64,000 bases of DNA from Branchiostoma belcheri (taxonomy: Eukaryota > Chordata > Leptocardii > Amphioxiformes > Branchiostomatidae). The stretch is from assembly GCF_001625305.1 (NCBI RefSeq), contig NW_017803923.1, forward strand, positions 1 to 64,000, written 5' to 3'. This document shows positions 23,301 to 35,400 of the stretch, piece by piece (the first letter of the stretch is position 1; every line of letters begins with the position of its first letter). The translations under genes and the position numbers were made by a program. The notes under the pieces were generated by a model that saw only the letters and a list, made by a program, of their open reading frames with translations, searched no databases and was not told where the DNA came from.

Positions 23301-25977
23301 ATATATGTGCAAAGGTCCCCGAAAGGATGTAAAAATGAATATAAATTTAAAAGAAACCAAATGGGGTCCATTTGGACCCCGTTCGGGCATTAACGTCACA
23401 AAAAAAGTTCGGGTGTTTGAGGGTTAATCTGATTAGTAAACATTATAGTCTTAAGTATTCTGCACAACGCTACCCTTATACTAAATTACAGGTTATTTGA
23501 TTTTCGTAGTAGCGCACAGGAGCCAAAAATGTACACCATTGGTCCAATATAGCAAAAAAGCCTCATTTTACATAATTTAAAGTAAAACACGCCCAAAGCG
23601 TTAAAAACACTCTGTGGGCTTGTATTCAAATTCCAGGTCATTTCGTTATAATATTAGGGCATATGAGCCAAAAATGTGAATTTTCTGGTCCGGAAATAGC
23701 CCAAAAATATTTTAAACAATTTGGTGTATGTGTATGTCAGTGGTGTATGTCAAAAGCGTGTATCAAATGTATTCCAATACTGAATTTCAAAAACATGCTG
23801 AATATAATAAATATTTTGTCCCACCTTTCAAGAGGATCGCGTACTACAATGAACTTTATATAGGTTTCCAGTCGACGGTAGATCTCAGTTTCTGTAAATT
23901 CACTTAGGAACTTTAGATGCTTGCTTCCAAGAAAAAGGGTAGTAGTATTAGTTCCATGCTCAAGGTTGTAAAACACATGCTTGGTAGTCGTAGTTCCAGT
24001 TTTAGGCACAAAGCAGTACAGGATCTGATATTTGTCGTTAACAATGAATCGACTTATCGCTTCTTTTGACACAGGCTCCTGGTAAGGATATTAAAAAAAA
24101 CGACAGCGTTACTATTTCATAATAAACACAATATGCTCCTATAGACAGGGGAGTTTATCTAAACTATAAACGTTTAAGATTTTTATATCAGACCACAACA
24201 AGTAATTTCTTTGGATGACTTAAGTGTGCATTACTTTTCGCCTGATTTGGAAAAAAATTCCATCTGTCAGTGGGTATCATGCCAAAAATGGGTAAAGATA
24301 TCTAGGTTCTAATTACTTTGACGCAGTGACGTATTCCATTCCTTCTATATGTGATGGTGGTTGTGTATATGTAATGTTTTGACTAAATCGAAATCATTTG
24401 TACAATGATTGAAAACTTGCTTAACCCAATCTAGACCTTTTTTTTATTGTATATCGTATGACCACCTATTCCACGGCTAGTAAGAATTAAATCATGAAAA
24501 TTTCGATGCCGTAATGTGATGCCATTATTACGTCATTTATGTTATTTTATTGGCCCAAACCATCTAGATATTGTAGATTATTATCTCAAAAGTTAATGGT
24601 ATGAAACGTAACTTCAAGAAAAAGTGTCTATGATAGAATATTCGGGTCTACAAAGACTTATAGCAACACCGGTAACGCAATAAAATGGCGTTATGTATAT
24701 TTAAGCTATCTGCCGTATTCAATCATCAATCATGAATCATTATAAAAGCCTAAAAACACATTAAAATAGAGTAAAGACTATCATATGAACGTTTTTGGCA
24801 AAAGAAATCAAAGTAGTGACGAAATTTTAAGGAAAATTACCAGTATATACCTGATCATATAATATGGTCCACATTCATGGACTTTAGGTAATGACATCAT
24901 CAAAATACCATGGATTATACATTTTAATGGTAAAAATTACATAAATTACATCATACGTTATTACTATCATCAGGAGGCTTGACAAAAACCCATTAACGTC
25001 TATAGATGAAACGAAAAATCCTGATTTTTGATGGCAACACAAAAAATCTTTGACTAAAATCTTTGACACTGATACAAAATAATTGAGAAGTATATTTTAA
25101 TAACAAAAGTTTGGCGGTTCTAGCGTAAGCCGTTCGGGTGCTACCGGGCATCAAAGTTGGCACGGGCACTTTAGCCCCCCCCCCCCCCGTCTAGATTGAT
25201 AATGACTTTTTCACACACAGATAAACTTTTAAGATAATATACGTAGTTATTGGATGCTAGTTTATTATTGTAAGAGTTGATATGCTTGCAACTTACATTG
25301 GTCTTAAAACCACGTCCTCTGCAGTAGTTTTGAAAAATTGCCATCCGTGTTGTCTGCTCCTGCTCTAGACTCTGGAATCCAGTACCTTTAAAGTAGAACA
25401 TAAATCATTACCGTGCCAATTTTTGAATTTTGATTTTAGTAGAAACGTACATATTTTTTGTTTTACATGCAAACTTTGTGTCGGAAAAAGTGGCCACTGC
25501 ACTGGTTTAGCAAAATAGAATAACCCAAATGATGATATCCAAACTGATGTACGCAAGTTAATACACCATGTTAGTGTATAGGCAGAAACCTAAGAAAATG
25601 ACATATATATCTTGACTAAAATACCACATACGTGATTTACTAAAGAAGAATCCGTACGGTTCCAGTCTTATGCTAAAAATATTCCCAAGATCATAAGCTA
25701 TCTATCATTTAGGCATCGACACCATGGAATGGCCATACACAGTGTTTTATGTCGATAATATTTTCTTTTTAAACTCTTAGTCCAAACCTTTTATTATGCT
25801 TAAGGGCACTGTTTTCGCCTTGTGCAGATTTATGTCTCTTCCAGCAACATACTCAGCCTGCACGGTGTTATTACCCTGACGAAAATGTACCAGGAATATT
25901 GTCGACAAAGCTGCCATGAGAAAGAGAGCAGCGAAAAGTCGATGCTTCGAATTTCTATGAAACAAGCACAGCATCAT
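20345..25977 (-). CDS. Carbohydrate sulfotransferase (Sulfotransfer_2; CHST11/14/HNK-1 group), complete
   Basis: Transfers sulfate from PAPS to a glycan in the Golgi lumen. Six coding exons, all with GT-AG sites and matching phases: 25977-25788, 25385-25297, 24078-23825, 22270-22153, 21770-21615 and 20623-20345. Total is 361 residues, the family's usual size. A signal-anchor lies at residues 12-31. The 5'-phosphosulfate loop is YCFVPKTGTTTTK (about 114-126), with TTTT where many relatives have a tryptophan. The 3'-phosphate site is KFIVVRDPLERLASAW (about 168-183), split by intron 3. HW-PVYQLCSPC and VDWNYIAHTETLVEDF follow, then the terminal YDMFGYSF. A 5' non-coding exon probably ends at 27029 (CCTG|GTAAGT) and splices to 26015. 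MITEs occupy introns 2 and 3. The exact acceptor sugar cannot be told. Confidence 0.9.
22867..23427. mobile_element. MITE family C in sulfotransferase intron 3
   Basis: Ends are inverted: AGCCCTCAAACACCCGAACG near 22870 and TCGGGTGTTTGAGGGTTAA at 23409-23427, with TTAA on the right and TTAG on the left. An 18-bp palindrome GGGGTCCATTTGGACCCC lies near each end (22888-22905 and 23363-23380). It resembles family B, except that the palindrome centre differs. A solo end occurs near 6693-6715 (CAACCCTCAAACACCCGAA). Confidence 0.7.
24421..25198 (+). mobile_element. Family A MITE in sulfotransferase intron 2
   Basis: Begins TTAACCCAATCTAGACC and ends with a C-run then GTCTAGATTG. Internal family blocks are present but more mutated than in other copies (AATATGGTCCACATTCATGG; GTTCGGGTGCTACCGGGCAT). 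It lies between coding exons 3 and 2 of the sulfotransferase and does not disturb the splice sites. Confidence 0.65.
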
Positions 25978-26114
25978 CTTTACAGCGATACAGCGGTCCG
26001 TGTTTGACGCTAATCCTGAAATATACGCAATAGATACATTAAATTAATAAAAGATACATCCAGAAACATTAAATTTTTACAAAGTTAATTTCATTTGTGG
26101 GCATGTCCAACTAG

Positions 26115-26705
26115 AGTAAAATCACTTGCCTACACGTCAATTGTAAGACCGAACCTAAAATATGCCGCGATGGTATAGGATCCATATACAAAGAAAAACA
26201 AAGACAAATTGGAAAGGGTACAGTATCAAGCTGCAAGATTCTGTATGAACAAGTATGATAGAGGTGCTAGTGTCACGGAAATGAAAAGAAACCTACAGTG
26301 GGCCTCACTGGAAGACAGAAGAAAGATGTCCAGACTACGCATGATGTACATAATGACTGATAAACTGGTGGACGTTTCAACTACTAAGTACCTAATACCA
26401 GCCCAGAAAAGAACAAGAAATAGCCATGCCTTCAAGTACAAGAGTTATCAACCAAGGATTGAGGTGTTCAAGAAATCATTCTTTTCTAGAACTATCGCAG
26501 AGTGGAACTCACTGTCACCAAGTTCAGTAGAAGCATTGTCTTTAGATAGCTTTAAACAATGTCTAGAGTTAGAAGTTTAAGGGTTAGGTGTAACAAGTCG
26601 ATCGGTGTAATATAGCCAGCTGCCGCCGCGCCGCATGCCTGCGAAGCTGGTGTGTTATGCTGAAAGGCGGTTATACCGGCTATACAGATACAGATACCCT
26701 ATGCA
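26115..26705 (+). mobile_element. LINE 3' end (ORF2 C-terminus and tail)
   Basis: A 123-codon reading frame (26209-26580) encodes the post-RT tail typical of LINEs: ERVQYQAARFCMNKYDRGAS, NLQWASLEDRRKMSRLRMMY, then AEWNSLSPSSVEALSLDSFK. A 3' UTR follows, with ATAGCCAGCTGCCGCCGCGC and ending in GGCTATACAGATACAGATAC. The upstream RT is missing (5' truncation near 26115). It starts about 100 bp upstream of the sulfotransferase's second exon, inside its first intron. Confidence 0.7.
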
Positions 26706-27029
26706 ATTTGGTGCCAAAGGAAAAAAAAAACATAACCAAAATTAGACGAATCAAAGGTTTAGTATTCTCCTAGATGATTATTTTATCTGGAATTTGTTAT
26801 CGTTCAATTTTGATTAACAAAAAAGTACGTATAACATGTACTTTGTTGAAATTGGAAACATGATTTTGTTTTACGGTGTAATTTTGCAGTAGACTACTTT
26901 ACATCAATTAGCTTTATCTTTCCCATTGCAGATGGATACAACGTCTTGACGTTTTGGTTGTTGTTATGCATTAGGTGACGAATTTACTAAAACGTTAGAC
27001 AGTGCATACATAACGAAAAAGTACTTACC

Positions 27030-27330
27030 AGGACGGAAACTTTTGACAAACAGAACAACGAAAAATACACTGTCCTAATCTAGTAATGTAGTAGCTTTTA
27101 GTAGTTGAAGCATTCTCTCCAGCGTTTGGCGCTAATTTGCATTTTTTCCTTGTCAGCTGGTTTGCTACACAATGCCGAATGCTGTCATTTACAAACCTCA
27201 GCAAACCAATGAAATGTCACCAATCATGCATATTCATAACGCCAAAAGCGCATAACGTCACTATTCCCGGACAATTGTGCAGATAGCTAGAGACGACAGA
27301 GTAATTCGGCTGAAAAAAATTACGGTGAGC
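27030..27330 (-). promoter_or_regulatory. Candidate promoter of the sulfotransferase gene
   Basis: This region lies upstream of a strong donor at 27028 that probably ends a 5' non-coding exon. It holds two CCAAT-type boxes (CAAACCAATGAAATG near 27198; TCACCAATCATGC near 27217) and a CRE-like TAACGTCAC near 27253. No TATA box is evident. The exact transcription start cannot be set from sequence. Confidence 0.3.
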
Positions 27331-27621
27331 AAAATCCCTTTCGTTTAATTTGCTTTAAAACGTATTTATCGTGTGTTTTAATATTATTATGACCTGCTCC
27401 AAACGTTCGACCACATCTGCGCCTGGTTATTGGCTAAATATGGTTACCTATGGCTGGGATTTTGTCTTACAATTAAATTTAAATAGTTTTACCTGTCAGT
27501 GAAGTCTACAGACCTTTAAAACATAAGTAAGTCTTATGCACGTTAGGCCTAACTTTGTGCTGTGTTCTATCTAATACAATTATAGTAAGGTATCCACGAA
27601 AATATTTTATACATTTGAAGG

Positions 27622-28030
27622 TTTCGCCAAAAAGCAGGTACTCAAGCAACAGGATATTATTTTGGAGACGGCTAGACGATTCCGCTAGTATCCACTAGCT
27701 TTCGTCAGTGACTGAGAGACCAGAGGGGAAATGCAGTTTTAAAAGCACAAACTATTGATTGATATGCAAATAAAGTGAAGACAATTTTTGGAAGTCGAAA
27801 AGGGAACAAAAGTTAAACAAGACAAGGCAAGATGATGAAAAATAGTCAGAAAGCTCCTGTTATGCAGAACAGGAGCTTAATTGTTGTTTGTCCTCTGGGC
27901 TGGGAGTGCCAAATCCCAATTGCTTCAGAGCTGTAGCCCCCCTTACCTGTTGAGGGTGGTGTTGTACATTCTTTCATACATTGCCTTTTTAACATCCCAT
28001 TGCCACCAGCGTGTTTCGCGGTCTAAGATG
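27622..28030 (-). mobile_element. Penelope-like element, 3' end fragment
   Basis: Reverse-complement match to 1-362 and 50780-51168, with CCACTAGCTTTCGTCAGTGA, the GAAGTCGAAAAGGGAACAAA block and TTCGCGGTCTAAGATGT. The coding part is confined to the end of the GIY-YIG region. Confidence 0.7.
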
Positions 28031-28600
28031 TATATAAATGGTTTATTTGCAAATTGACATAAAACTAAAACAACACTGCAGCCTAATAATACAATGTATT
28101 GTACAAGAGGCTGAATTACGTAGTTTTAGGGAACACACAAAATGGCATTCATATTTACCAGCATAACCAAACTAAGTAACAAGAATATATACAATTGGTA
28201 GTCGGATGGTTACACGGTAGACGAAGCACCGTTTTGACAAATATGGAATAGCACTGTTCTTGTACCTTTCAGATTTTATAGACGGTAGCCCCCCTCCCCT
28301 TTAAGTTCCTATTATGTACTTCGTTGCAGGAAGTTTAAACGTTGGTGAATTCAACAGAGATTTTGCAAACATAAGACACAATGATTCCCTTCTGGCTTTT
28401 CGAGTGCAGATGTTAAAAGTAGAGAGTACAGTATTGGAAGTGTACTAATATCCAAGAATAATTCTGAGGGCACAATTCTGAATGAGTACAAGTTGGTGGG
28501 ATTGTAGAGTGGCTAGAACACAGGGACTGCATATTCTATGACTGGTCGAACGTATAATAAACTAGAGTCACACAATCTCATACCTTCACCAAATGATGTT
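28030..28600 (-). mobile_element. Probable LINE 3' remnant
   Basis: The minus strand at about 28330-28580 reads like the heavily mutated C-terminal part of a CR1-like element (HSTIPPTCTHSELCPQNY). Nothing else is recognisable between 28030 and 28700. Confidence 0.3.
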
Positions 28601-28708
28601 AATCTTTATGACAAAATAAAGATTATTCCTCCTGATTATGAAAATGGGATCCTCATTTGCATAAATTATATCACCTAATCACATTCTCAATCAAAAGACA
28701 GCCTTATC

Positions 28709-29587
28709 TTAACCCTACCTAGACCGGGCTTTTTTTGACATGGGGGGACGGGGGGGGGGCTCATTTGACCCCCCTAAGAACTCGCGAATGGTATGTCGTA
28801 TGACCACCAAATTTTCAGAGAATGGTGTACAAGTGGAAATTTATTATATCTACAATTTTTATGTCGTTATGACGTAATTAATGTGATTTTATTGGCCAAA
28901 ACTGTCTAAGTAGGTTCTTCCCTGAAAACTAAATGGTATTTAACATAACTGTACCAAAAGTGCTTATGACAGAATATTATGGTGTACTAAGCTTATGTTG
29001 CCCATAGCAACACCGGTGACGTCATAAAATGACGTCATGTATATTTAAGATATCCGCCATCTTGGATCATCAATCTTGAATTTTCAAAAATAGTTTTTTT
29101 CATGATAAAGCCTAAAATACATTGTTAACATACTAAAGACCTTCATTTAAACCTTTTTTGGAAAAAGAAATGGAAGTATTGATAAAATTTTAATGAAAAT
29201 AACCTGTATATATCTGTTCTAATGATATGGTCCGCCATCTTGGATTTGGCCATTGACGTCATCAAATTAGTATAAATTATGCATATTTGATGATAAAATT
29301 TACATAAAATTATATGGGATGTTATTAATATTAGAAAACATAAAACCCATAAAATTCTATTGTTGAAACAAAAAGTACTACATTTAGCAAAAAATGCCTG
29401 TCAGAAACCCGTTGCCATGGCAACACAAAAATGTTTATCTTATTCCAATGATAGAGAATTGTTGCCAAAAATATTTTAGGAAAAGTCACCAAGTTTGGCC
29501 GTTCTACGGCTAGCCGTTCAGACGCTAGGTGACATCAAAGTTGGCGCGGGCACTTTTAGCCCCCCCACCCGGTCTTGGTAGGGTTAA
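28709..29587 (+). mobile_element. Family A MITE, complete copy
   Basis: Bounded by TTAA at 28709-28712 and 29584-29587. Left end CCCTACCTAGACCGGGC, right end CCCGGTCTTGGTAGGG. The interior shows the full family layout: G/C homopolymer runs just inside each end, CRE-like TGACGTCA at the two internal junctions, two CCGCCATCTTGGAT motifs, an AT-rich ATAAATTATGCATATTTGAT block, and CCCGTTGCCATGGCAACAC. It is the best reference copy for this family (879 bp). The flanking 29590-30090 holds only AT-rich DNA. Confidence 0.85.
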
Positions 29588-30090
29588 CAAAGATAGCCAT
29601 TCTATCTTTTCCTTATAAATTATGCAGATGAGGTCCTCATTTGAATAAGTGATGTTTTATGATGTTCACCTCTACTTAACTTTCAAATACCCCAAGTATG
29701 AAATTCCAGGCAGTTACCTTTATGTAATTATAATATTTTTCATTAATTATGCAAATCAAATATTAATTTACATGATTAATACCTGCCTGTATTAATTAAT
29801 ACCTCTCGTTCTCGTTACATGCGTCACAAGCTTAAATAGTCCTTTAATGTAATGCAGCTGATATATAGAATTTCCTCATTAATTATGTTTTTTTCACTAT
29901 TTTTTTTTGTCTCAACTCCGTGTTTTTTCACATAAAACGTTCATATGAGCATCTTCAGTCCGTTTAGTGCGTTTGAGATGATATCTTGAAAAAAATGCAA
30001 TTTTTAAAATTCAAGATTTCCGATCAAAGATGGCGGACAGCTTAATTATGCATGACGTCATTTTATGGCGTATATGACTATGTATCTATG

Positions 30091-30094
<4 letters not shown>

Positions 30095-30159
<65 letters not shown>
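30095..30159. repeat. GA microsatellite
   Basis: About 65 bases of uninterrupted GA dinucleotides. Confidence 0.95.
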
Positions 30160-30162
<3 letters not shown>

Positions 30163-30239
30163 GTCTGATGGCCCACGCAAAATTGACGAAGAGCCATGCC
30201 GTCCGCATAGACGTTATCCAGAACTAATACTTACTGCTT

Positions 30240-31260
30240 ATCATGGGTTTTCCTTTTGCAACACAGCACCTCTGCTAAGTTGTTTGTTCTGCCCAGTGAG
30301 GTATGCTGCTAGCTTGATGCACACTGGAGGACCCTGAATGTCAACCTGGCCAGTTCCAGATTTAACAGTGAGCCAGTTGGACTGCTTTTCGTTCACCCTT
30401 ACAACACTCACACTGATGTAGAAGAAGGCTTGCGGTACTCGGATGTACTTTGCTGGGAGACCATAGAAGGAGAAGGCTCTATAGATATACTCACGCCTAA
30501 TGCTATCAAAGCTGCATTAAAATCAATAGAGTTTAGATTCAGAGGGATGTTGAATTCGATACTTCTTTGAGTGACTGTCTGTAGAGAGTATATCTGATCA
30601 ATGGATGCCACATTGACTTTCCCTAAGTAACTTTTCCAGTTTTTTCGAGACGACACAGGACCAAGAATCTGAAATAACTTTGATGCAGTGGATCTGAGAC
30701 TTATGTGTTTGGTGTCCCCTTTCTTGTGCAGCACTACGATTATGCTTTTCGACCAAACCTCTGAAATTACCCTCTCTATTTCAGACCTTGGCAAAAAGAA
30801 CTTTTATGGGCTTGATTAGACCCAGTGCACCGTGCTTCTGCTGTTCATTGGCTATTCCGTCAACACCAGGAGATTTGTGATTCGTCGGTCTTTTAAGATC
30901 ATTCTGGATTTCCGCAGCTGTTGGCGGGCCATCATCTTCCCCTAGGTAGGTAAAACATGGAACATCTGGCTTGCTGTCCAACTCTGTAAGATCGAAGTCA
31001 TCCTGTCGTGGGTTAGGGTAAGGGTTAATTCTGAGAAGTGTTTACCCCGCCGTTCTCGCTGACAGTCAGGATCGGAAAATTTTTTTGGCACCTCATGTTC
31101 GACAGGATTCTTATATTCTGCCAGACTTCTTGTTGGTTTCAACGAGTAGCTGCCGTTTCTAGTACCGTAACAACCCTGTGAGCCCAGTTATTGTCAGTTT
31201 TGGAGCTTTTCCTCACCAGCTTGTTTCCCCTGAAATACTCTGATTGATTTAGGTTGGATG
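30240..31260 (-). mobile_element. LINE reverse transcriptase fragment
   Basis: The minus strand encodes, in order: PPTAAEIQNDLKRPTNHKSP then GVDGIANE (about 30900-30840), GALGLIKPIKVLFAKV, EVWSKSIIVVLHKKGDTKHI (about 30755-30700), LRSTASKLFQILGPV and SIEFNIPLNLNSIDFNAALI. These are the RT fingers up to the first catalytic aspartate region. Frame breaks are present and the palm YADD motif is absent, so it is a fragment. Confidence 0.65.
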
Positions 31261-31324
31261 AAGGATCCCGTTTCGTACCCTCAGATCACTTTATGATCAG
31301 GTTCTTAGTTTCCAGAATTGTTCT

Positions 31325-31895
31325 TTTAAACCTGAAGGGTATAGAACACAAGTTTAACAAAAAGTGTTCATGATAGGATATTTGGGTCTACTATAACATA
31401 TGTTGCCCATAGCAATTCCAGTTACGTCATAAAATGACGTCGTTGATATTCAAACTATCCACCATCTTGGATAGTCAATCTTGAATTGACGAACATATTT
31501 TTTTCAAGTTAATGCCTATAGAGGTTTAAATCACCATCTTATGTAAGAAAAAAATAGCCAGAATGTACCTGATCTAATGAGACGGTCCGCCATCTTGGAT
31601 AATGACGTTATTAAATTAGCATAAATTATGCATGGTTATTAATAAGAATAACATAAATTTTCACAAGATGTTATTAATGTTAGAAACCGTGTGTAATTTA
31701 ACATAAAACCCTGAAACGATTTTCGTTGCAACCAGAAAAAACTACTCAATTTTGAAAACTTTTTTTTTATTTTAACATATCTAAATGATATGAAATTGTT
31801 GCCAATTATATCTTAGGAAAAGTCACCAAGTTTCGTGGTTCTAGTGCAAGTCGTTTGAGCGCTATGCCCAAACGCCCCAGCTTAGATAGGGTTAA
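31325..31895 (+). mobile_element. Family A MITE, 5'-truncated copy
   Basis: The right two thirds of the family (GCCCATAGCAATTCCAG, CCACCATCTTGGATAGTC, GGTCCGCCATCTTGGATAAT, a degraded CCGTTTGAGCG end, then CTTAGATAGGG) ends at TTAA 31892-31895. The left end is missing. Confidence 0.6.
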
Positions 31896-31954
31896 GGCAC
31901 AAAAGTCCAGTCGGCGAGTTCCGTTGTCACTTGAATCATTGTTTGAGTTTATTG

Positions 31955-32216
31955 CAAAAAAAATGTCTAGATAGACTATTTTCTTAAAACTTAATGATAT
32001 ACAAGGCATGTTTAACAAAAAGTGTTTAATAGAATATGATAATATAAGGTCTACTAAACGTATTTTGCCCAAAGCCACACCCGCTACGTCATTGAGTGAC
32101 GTCATAAATATTTAAACTATCAGCCATCTTGAATCGTCAATCTTGAATTTACGACAATACTTTTTTTCAAGATAGCCTGAAATAAAATGAAAATAGACTA
32201 AATACGTATAAGTTAA
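31955..32216 (+). mobile_element. Family A MITE, left part (split by the 12-kb transposon)
   Basis: From TTATTGCAAAAAAAATGTCT through TGACGTCATAAATATTTAAA and GCCATCTTGAATCGTC to the TTAA at 32213-32216. The family consensus continues at 44172 with TTAAACCTTCC, matching TTAAACCTTTTTTGG in intact copies. Both halves therefore belong to one element. Confidence 0.75.
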
Positions 32217-32252
32217 AGGCATCCAGTGCGATTTTTTTGCATTAAAACTGGA
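32217..32252 (+). repeat. Left terminal inverted repeat of the 12-kb transposon
   Basis: 36 bp; identical to the complement of 44136-44171 except at three positions (a T-run against CTGG). TTAA lies immediately outside. Confidence 0.9.
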
Positions 32253-32439
32253 AATATTCTGAAAAAGGAAATCTGTTTGGTATTGACACATACTACCTCA
32301 CTTTAGCACATCTGCGTCAGAATTTCATACTTTACGCGTTTAAAACAGCGCAGAAACTAGTGTCCTCTATTTTAGGAGTGCATCCCCAAAAATCAGGCAA
32401 TATCGCCCCCAGTAACCGTTTTCACTCGGCACCTCTCGG

Positions 32440-32492
32440 CAAATCCCGGCCGCGTGACGTCACGGCGAGCGCGAAGTTTCAGCCGAGCCAAG
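32440..32492 (+). promoter_or_regulatory. CRE and YY1-like motifs at the transposase start
   Basis: A GC-rich, CpG-rich stretch. It contains the 12-bp palindrome CGTGACGTCACG (32453-32464; consensus CRE) and the start-codon context GCCAAGATGGCGG, which is also a YY1-type site. It probably marks the transcription start region of the transposase gene. Confidence 0.5.
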
Positions 32493-35400
32493 ATGGCGGA
32501 CGTCAATGGCACCACACCAAACCCGAAAAAGCGTGGCCGTGGAAGGCCTCGTGTTGGGACACCAGCAAAGAAAGGAGAATCCAGGCGAAGCTCAGGAAGT
32601 CGTGTGGCGTTAGGGGAAGACACGAAAGTCGAGTGGAGGGAACTGAAGGATCGACTGGGACTGGAGAGCGACAGCGCACTCGCGCGGCGTTTGTTGGACA
32701 GGTTTGTAAAATTTTTCTCGGTTCTGTTCGAACATGTTCATACAAAAATATGCGGGCCATCTGAAACTTCGACAAAACTTGTTACAGTTAGACATAGCCA
32801 TAGGTTGCATGGGACCTTTTTGTGTTCAGTTTTAGCTTGTTGTATGTGTTTTGAGGCGGAATCTTTGTAGTAATTATGGAGATAGACGGAAAGCTGAGAG
32901 ATCAAAAAAATTCTATCAAACAGAGGTTTTTGGGAACTGACTCGTCGTAGACGTGAGAGGTTCGTAAATCAGTTGTCTTTTATAATTTCTGTGTTGCCCT
33001 CCGCAATTTTTGCGAAAAATCCCTAAGTTTGGTCATATTTATAGTTTGTATAAACTCGAACTTGTATAGATTTGTGAATCCAAGCCTCGAGTAGGGTAAA
33101 TTATGCGCCGAGTTGACCTAGATGTCATGGGTGTTGGACCGAGTCATAATTTAGTAGATTTATGCAGAAGTACGAGCGGTGAAAGTCATACTAGCGGTAC
33201 TTGATTGTGTTCTGACAAATCAGGACTAAACATACTATTTTTGTAATGAAAGTAATGCTGGTAGTGGTACTGCTTGCAATGCTGGTTAGTTTAGGTGAAA
33301 TTCACAACTGTTGAATGTGAATGCATTAGAAATGCATTGAATGCAATGAAAGAAAATAGATACTATCTACATGAAAATTATATGGGCTATTTTAGTGCAG
33401 GGAAGTTCACCAACTATAAAATGTAAGGAAATAATCACATGGTTTTTGAACAGTTTCCAGGTTTCTGCATCCCAGCCCCCCACCTGTACCTGTACCTGTA
33501 TGGTTGCTCCCAGGTCGTCCAGCCCACAGACTTTGTCACAGCCACCTACCTTTGATGCTGGTGATGTGTCTAGTGTGGGTGAACATTCAGAAAGTGAAGA
33601 ACTGGAGAGCAGGTAATTTTTTTTGCACGAAGATGTTTGGATTGCAATTTGGATGATGACTTGGATCAAACGTTGTAGAAATGTAACTTTCATGTAACTA
33701 CATGTACCAACACAGATGAACTTTTATGATTGTAGATGTTGGAAATACTAGTATGTTCTGTATATGTGAAAGTGCTAAAATTTTCTGACTCGAGTTTGCT
33801 TTTTGAACATGACATTTACCATTTCAATCTATAAAGAAGTCATGTGAAGAGAATATTTACATCATTTAAAAATTATTTCAAACTGGTGTAATGAAAATTT
33901 TCACTTTATAATTCATACAGCCTATCCCATCTCAATGTCTGTGATCCAGAGGATGAAGCAGAGATTAACGCTCTGGAAAACACTCAGTAAGTTGATAGCC
34001 TCTTGTTAGTACATGTATTATTGCATGATTTGAGTATTATACCATAGTTCACTCAGATGTTCTGCTTGGATAGTAAGTGATGTGGATAGTATGAGAGTCT
34101 GTACACAGCACTTCATCTTTTCATTTGTTTTATATATATTTTCAGTTGTTATTTATCAGGTTCTTGTCATAATAATATCATTAATGATTGTTTTTATTTT
34201 GTATGTTTAACCCTACCTAGACCGGGGGGGGCTAAAAGTGCCCGCGGCAACTTTGATGTCACCTAGCGTCTGAACGGCTAGCCGTAGAACGACCAAACTT
34301 GGTGACTTTTACCTAAAATATTGTTGGCAACAATTCTCTATCATTGGAATAAGATAATAATTTTTTGTGTTGCCATGGCAACGGGTTTCTGACAGGCATT
34401 TTTTGCTAAATTTAGTACTTTTTGTTTCAACAATAGAATTTTATGGGTTTTATGTCAAGTTACTCATGGTTTCTAATATTAATAACATCCCATATAATTT
34501 TATGTAAATTTTATCATTAAATATGCATAATTTATGCTAATTTGATGACGTCATTGGCCAAAATCCAAGATGGCGGACCATATCATTAGAACAGGTATAT
34601 ACGGGTTATTTTCATTAAAATTTCATCAATACTTCCATTTCTTTTTACAAAAAAGGTTTGAATGAAGGTGTTTAATATGTTTACAATGTATTTTAGGGTT
34701 TATCATGAAAAAAAACTATTTTTGAAAATTCAAGATTGATGATCCAAGATGGCGGATATCTTAAATATGCATGACGTCATTTTATGACGTCACCGGTGTT
34801 GCTATGGGCAACAAAAGACTTAGTACACACTAATATTCTGTCATAAACACTTTTGGTAAAGTTATGTTGTATACCAGAGAGGTTTTCAGGGAAAACCCTA
34901 TTTAGACGGTTTTGGCCAATAAAATCACATTAATGACGTCATAATGACGTCATATTACGTCATAACGACATAAAAATTGTAGATATGATAAATTTTTACT
35001 AGTACACCATTCTCTGAAAATTTGGTGGTCATACGACATACCGTTCGCGAGTTCTTAGGGGGGGTCAAAAGAGCCCCCCCCCCGGCCCCCCCATGTCAAA
35101 AAAAGCCCGGTCTAGGTAGGGTTAAGACAAAAATGTACACTTTGGGCTCCTTGGTCCACACATGGAAACACTTGATACTGAACGGAAACAGTTGATATGG
35201 AACAGTCCATTTTGGAATTGGGAGGTATTAAATGAACGTTGTATTTTCAAATTAATTGTTCAAAATAAACAGCAATACACATTTTAATAGATAAATACTA
35301 CGTCTTAAGACTACTGTTAGTATTCTGTCCCCTGTATAATGGTAAGGCCCAAACAAGTGGTCGGTTATTCGATTCACTTCAATAATAAAGCATCATATTT

